Source: CAJINA01 sp964636125 (GTDB lineage: Bacteria; Desulfobacterota; Desulfobacteria; Desulfobacterales; CAJINA01). Taken from it: a stretch of 64,000 bases of DNA. Position numbers and translations under genes: made by a program. The DNA lies in NCBI GenBank assembly GCA_964636125.1, contig CAZWPX010000007.1:1-64000 (forward strand), written 5' to 3'. This document shows, one piece after another, positions 61,591 to 64,000 of the stretch. Numbering within the stretch: the first letter of the stretch is position 1; each line of letters starts with the position of its first letter. The notes under the pieces were generated by a model that did not search any database, was not told the origin of the DNA, and was given only the letters and a program-made list of their open reading frames with translations.

Positions 61591-62409
61591 CTATTTGGTA
61601 AACTGTCCATGGTGCCCCTGGAGCAGAAAGTTGACCCCGATAAATGTAAAAACAATGGCTGCGAATCCGACAATAGCCAGAATGGCAGCCCGGCGGCCGC
61701 GCCAGCCCACGGTAAGCCGCTGGTGGAAAAGAGCGGCATAAATAAGCCAGGTGGCCACAGACCAGATCTCTTTCGGGTCCCAGCTCCAGAACCTGCCCCA
61801 GGCGGATTTGGCGTATACAAAGCCCGTTACAAGGCCCAGGGTCAGCATAATAAAGCCCCCCACAATACTGCCGTAACCGGTGGTGTCCAGCATATCAAGG
61901 GAGGGCAGGCGATCGTAAAAAAAGCCGCGTTTTTTTGATTTTATGGCGTTTTCCTGGAGAATGTAGAGAATGCCGACGCCACAGGCCATTGCCAGGGCGG
62001 CCTCACCGATAAAGATCGAAATGATATGGACAACCAGCCAGAAACTGTTAAAGATTGCCTTGGCCTGTACCGGTTCGCGGGGGATCTGGTAGGCTGCCAG
62101 CATGATCAGGGCGGTGAGCGGGGCGGCGAAAATTCCCAGGATTTTCAATTTGAATTTGAACTGAAAAAAGATGAACGTGGCGGCCACGGCCAGTCCGGCC
62201 ATGGAGAGCGTCTGGTAGAGATTGTGAACCGGTATCTGTCCGGAGCGGGCCGCATCATATCCCACTGTGGCCAGGTGACACAAAGCCCCGGTGATAAACA
62301 GGCACAGGGCTACCCGGTCCAGGTTCTTTTTTTGTGAAAAAAGAAAGACCAGGTAAGCGGCAGAACTCAGCAGGTAGAACACAATCGTGGCGGCGATGAC
62401 AATATCCAT
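61591..62409 (-). CDS. Cytochrome c biogenesis protein CcsB/CcsA-like (HemX-like)
   Basis: A 272-residue polytopic membrane protein of about eight helices with the tryptophan-rich haem-handling motif WGRFWSWDPKEIWS near 215-228. CcsA-type proteins deliver haem to apocytochrome c in the system II route. A relation to HemX, an integral protein near hemA in many bacteria, is also possible and cannot be separated without an alignment. The adjacent hemA fits both. Confidence 0.9.
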   Translation of the reverse strand: MDIVIAATIVFYLLSSAAYLVFLFSQKKNLDRVALCLFITGALCHLATVGYDAARSGQIPVHNLYQTLSMAGLAVAATFIFFQFKFKLKILGIFAAPLTALIMLAAYQIPREPVQAKAIFNSFWLVVHIISIFIGEAALAMACGVGILYILQENAIKSKKRGFFYDRLPSLDMLDTTGYGSIVGGFIMLTLGLVTGFVYAKSAWGRFWSWDPKEIWSVATWLIYAALFHQRLTVGWRGRRAAILAIVGFAAIVFTFIGVNFLLQGHHGQFTK

Positions 62410-62512
62410 AAATTACACCAACTTTGGTCACTTTCAACTTGCTGTTAAAAATCAACCCCCCTGCAGGGCACCCCCCCGGGCTTCTGGGCCGGGAACATTC
62501 AAACCTTTGGTA

Positions 62513-63172
62513 TCAGCGGCTTAACAGCTGTTGATAGTGATAGCCGTCTCCCAGGACATCCAGGAAAAGGGCATCAATCTCAGCTGCCCGGTCGGCCTTT
62601 ATCAGGTCGAGCAGGCCGCCGGCAATCAGTTTTTCAAATAGCGGCTTATGGGCCTCCGGTTCATGCTTTTCCTGGAGGAGCCTGGCCCGGATGGCACCCA
62701 TGAGACGCAGAAAGGGCTCATATTCTTCACCAAATTGATTTTCAAGCTCTTTTCTCAGCTTTTTGGCATATGCGGGGCTTTTTCCGGAGGTGGAGATGGC
62801 CAGGACGAGATCACCTCGGTGAACAATAGCGGGCAGGATAAAATTGCAGATTTCCGGTCTGTCCGCGATGTTGCAGAGGGTATTCAGGCGTTCTGCATCG
62901 GTATGAATCTGCCGGTTCAGGGCCTCATTGTCAGTGGCGCCGATGACCAGGAATTTACCGGCCAGATCAGTCGACCGGTACGGTCGTTTTTTCAGAACGA
63001 TTTCCTCCCGGGCGGCCATTTGATCAAGCTTTTGGGAGGCTTTTAAGGAGACCACTGTGACCACGGCACCGCATGCCGCCAGGGTGCCGACTTTGCGGGT
63101 GCCCACACCGCCGCCGCCCACAACCAGGCAGGCCCGGCCGGCTATATCAAGGTTTACGGGATAATATTTCAT
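62513..63172 (-). CDS. Precorrin-2 dehydrogenase/sirohydrochlorin ferrochelatase (CysG N-terminal/Met8 type)
   Basis: This 219-residue enzyme oxidises precorrin-2 and may insert iron to form sirohaem, the cofactor of sulfite reductase. It begins with PVNLDIAGRACLVVGGGGVGTRK, the NAD-binding motif of Met8, and has the ISTSGKSPAYAKKLR segment of the dimerisation domain. It lacks the methyltransferase half of CysG. The ATG at 63172 overlaps the MBL gene by four bases; the longer upstream extension (to 63259) is not family-like. The link to sirohaem for dsrAB is strong in logic. Confidence 0.92.
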   Translation of the reverse strand: MKYYPVNLDIAGRACLVVGGGGVGTRKVGTLAACGAVVTVVSLKASQKLDQMAAREEIVLKKRPYRSTDLAGKFLVIGATDNEALNRQIHTDAERLNTLCNIADRPEICNFILPAIVHRGDLVLAISTSGKSPAYAKKLRKELENQFGEEYEPFLRLMGAIRARLLQEKHEPEAHKPLFEKLIAGGLLDLIKADRAAEIDALFLDVLGDGYHYQQLLSR

Positions 63173-63951
63173 GGTATGATTTCCATCAGGTCTGCGGCCA
63201 GCTCTAGCGGGCCGGACCAGGTCTGCCGGCATTCGGCGAGCATATCTGCCTGGTCGCATTCCGGGTACAGGTGCGTCAAAACCAGGGCGCGGCCCGCGGC
63301 CCGTGTGGCGATGGTACCGGCCTCCGGGGGGGTGAGGTGCCCGGGGACTTTGAATTCGGCCGGAAAGGCTGCTTCACAGATCAGCAGGTCGGCCTTTTGG
63401 GCAAGTGTAATCAGGTTCTCACTGAAATCAGTGTCTCCGGAGTACACAACGGTTTTGCCATCCGGGCCGGTGATTTTAAACGCCAGGCTCTCCGGGTTGT
63501 GGACAACCGGCGCGGATGTCACTGTAAAATCAGCAAACGAGAGGCCGTCACTTTTATCCACAGCCATCTCATGCAGCCGGAATTGTTCCGGCGGTAATTC
63601 TATCCAATGTCCGTACACCGTTTTTAAGCGGCGGTAAAATTCAGAAAGGCCCTTTCCGGCCACCAGGGCAAGTGGCTTTTTGCGCCGACGGTTGAGTGGA
63701 TATTTATTGGCAAAAATAAATGAGGCCAGCTCCCCGGTATGGTCCGGATGAAAATGACTGAGCAGGATGTGGGAAACATCGCTGACCGCAATACCGGCTT
63801 CGGTCAGCCGCCGCATGGTTCCAGGGCCGCAATCCAATACGATAGTCGCTTCTGCAGTGGTTATCAGGGCCGCGCAGGCGCTGCGTTCCAGCGAGGGGAC
63901 ACAGGTCCCTGATCCTAATATGGTTACCCGGGTTTGGGATGTGTTCTTCAT
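63169..63951 (-). CDS. MBL-fold metal-dependent hydrolase
   Basis: The 260-residue protein has the zinc-binding HFHPDHTGE motif (His 66, His 68, Asp 70, His 71), a further His in VVHNPES, an Asp in VVYSGDTDF and a late His in LTHLYPE. It is like RNase Z/cAMP phosphodiesterase-type hydrolases without a tRNA-binding arm, so the substrate is unknown. It overlaps both the next gene and the preceding gene by four bases, so it is part of a tightly coupled operon. Confidence 0.93.
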   Translation of the reverse strand: MKNTSQTRVTILGSGTCVPSLERSACAALITTAEATIVLDCGPGTMRRLTEAGIAVSDVSHILLSHFHPDHTGELASFIFANKYPLNRRRKKPLALVAGKGLSEFYRRLKTVYGHWIELPPEQFRLHEMAVDKSDGLSFADFTVTSAPVVHNPESLAFKITGPDGKTVVYSGDTDFSENLITLAQKADLLICEAAFPAEFKVPGHLTPPEAGTIATRAAGRALVLTHLYPECDQADMLAECRQTWSGPLELAADLMEIIP

Positions 63952-64000
63952 TTTTTAGGGGCGGCAGCCTGTTTCGGTTTTTGGGTGCTTTTCTCAATAT
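63948..64000 (-). CDS. C-terminal end of an unknown gene cut by the window edge
   Basis: The minus-strand frame ends STQKPKQAAAPKK followed by TGA (63948-63950), with the four-base ATGA overlap to the MBL gene seen elsewhere in this operon. The lysine-, proline- and alanine-rich tail does not identify the family; most of the gene is outside the window. Confidence 0.5.
   Translation of the reverse strand, partial: IEKSTQKPKQAAAPKK

Noticed and set aside
1..64000. tRNA genes, rRNA genes, CRISPR arrays, phage genes
   Set aside because: No tRNA-like TTCRANYC arms with CCA-side pairing, no regularly spaced direct repeats and no phage structural genes were found by eye.

Overview
The window looks like chromosomal DNA of a sulfate-reducing deltaproteobacterium (Desulfobacterota, most like the Desulfobacterales). 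The strongest clue is at the left edge: the first 47 codons of dissimilatory sulfite reductase subunit DsrA, on the minus strand, with a good ribosome binding site and a promoter candidate. Class II (B12) ribonucleotide reductase, a long-form HisG, a TAXI-TRAP transporter, a sodium-pumping decarboxylase pair and a hemA/ccsB/precorrin-2 dehydrogenase cluster fit an anaerobe rich in sirohaem and cytochrome c. No tRNA, rRNA, CRISPR array, prophage or full insertion sequence was seen.

Layout. 1-10 kb: dsrA edge and unknown neighbours, a DapA-family enzyme, a YkgJ-type cysteine-cluster protein, glpK, a branched-chain aminotransferase, galU, a lytic transglycosylase and a LUD-domain protein. 9.7-14 kb: a minus-strand block led by an 1133-residue fusion of an endonuclease Q (PHP) module to a complete UvrD-type helicase. 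13.9-14.4 kb: a 475-bp AT-rich divergent gap with a perfect DnaA box, then an RdgC-like pair, dnaN, gyrB, nrdJ and an archaeal-type thymidylate synthase, all rightward. 22.7-27.3 kb: a surface-sugar cassette (two SDR epimerases, GT2, polytopic membrane protein). 27.3-34.5 kb: asnS, an HtrA protease, a radical SAM fusion and RNase G. 34.5-39.5 kb: rpmH-rnpA-yidD-yidC-jag-mnmE, ending in a perfect parS site. 39.5-47.8 kb: a second YkgJ protein, a decarboxylase pump pair and a minus-strand chain hisI-hisG-aminotransferase-engB-era-ATP-grasp. 48-54 kb: PBP1A and a TAXI-TRAP system. 54-64 kb: an overlapping minus-strand chain dksA-PHP-rnc-radical SAM-sensor kinase-response regulator, preceded by MBL hydrolase-precorrin-2 dehydrogenase-ccsB-hemA.

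The dnaN/gyrB block, the rpmH-mnmE block and parS are landmarks normally near a replication origin. Here both blocks point the same way and neither dnaA, recF, mnmG, parA nor parB is present, so the origin neighbourhood is rearranged. Sirohaem and haem genes at the right edge supply cofactors needed by the sulfite reductase begun at the left edge. A family of about 145-bp palindromic, MITE-like repeats sits in several gaps, and in at least three places the repeat edge supplies the stop codon of the adjacent gene.

The best candidates for something new are the EndoQ-UvrD fusion with its small downstream partners, the palindromic repeat family, the unexplained gap at 40.6-40.9 kb (tandem NrdR-like boxes beside a 17-bp perfect terminator), and the missing standard start codon of yidD.
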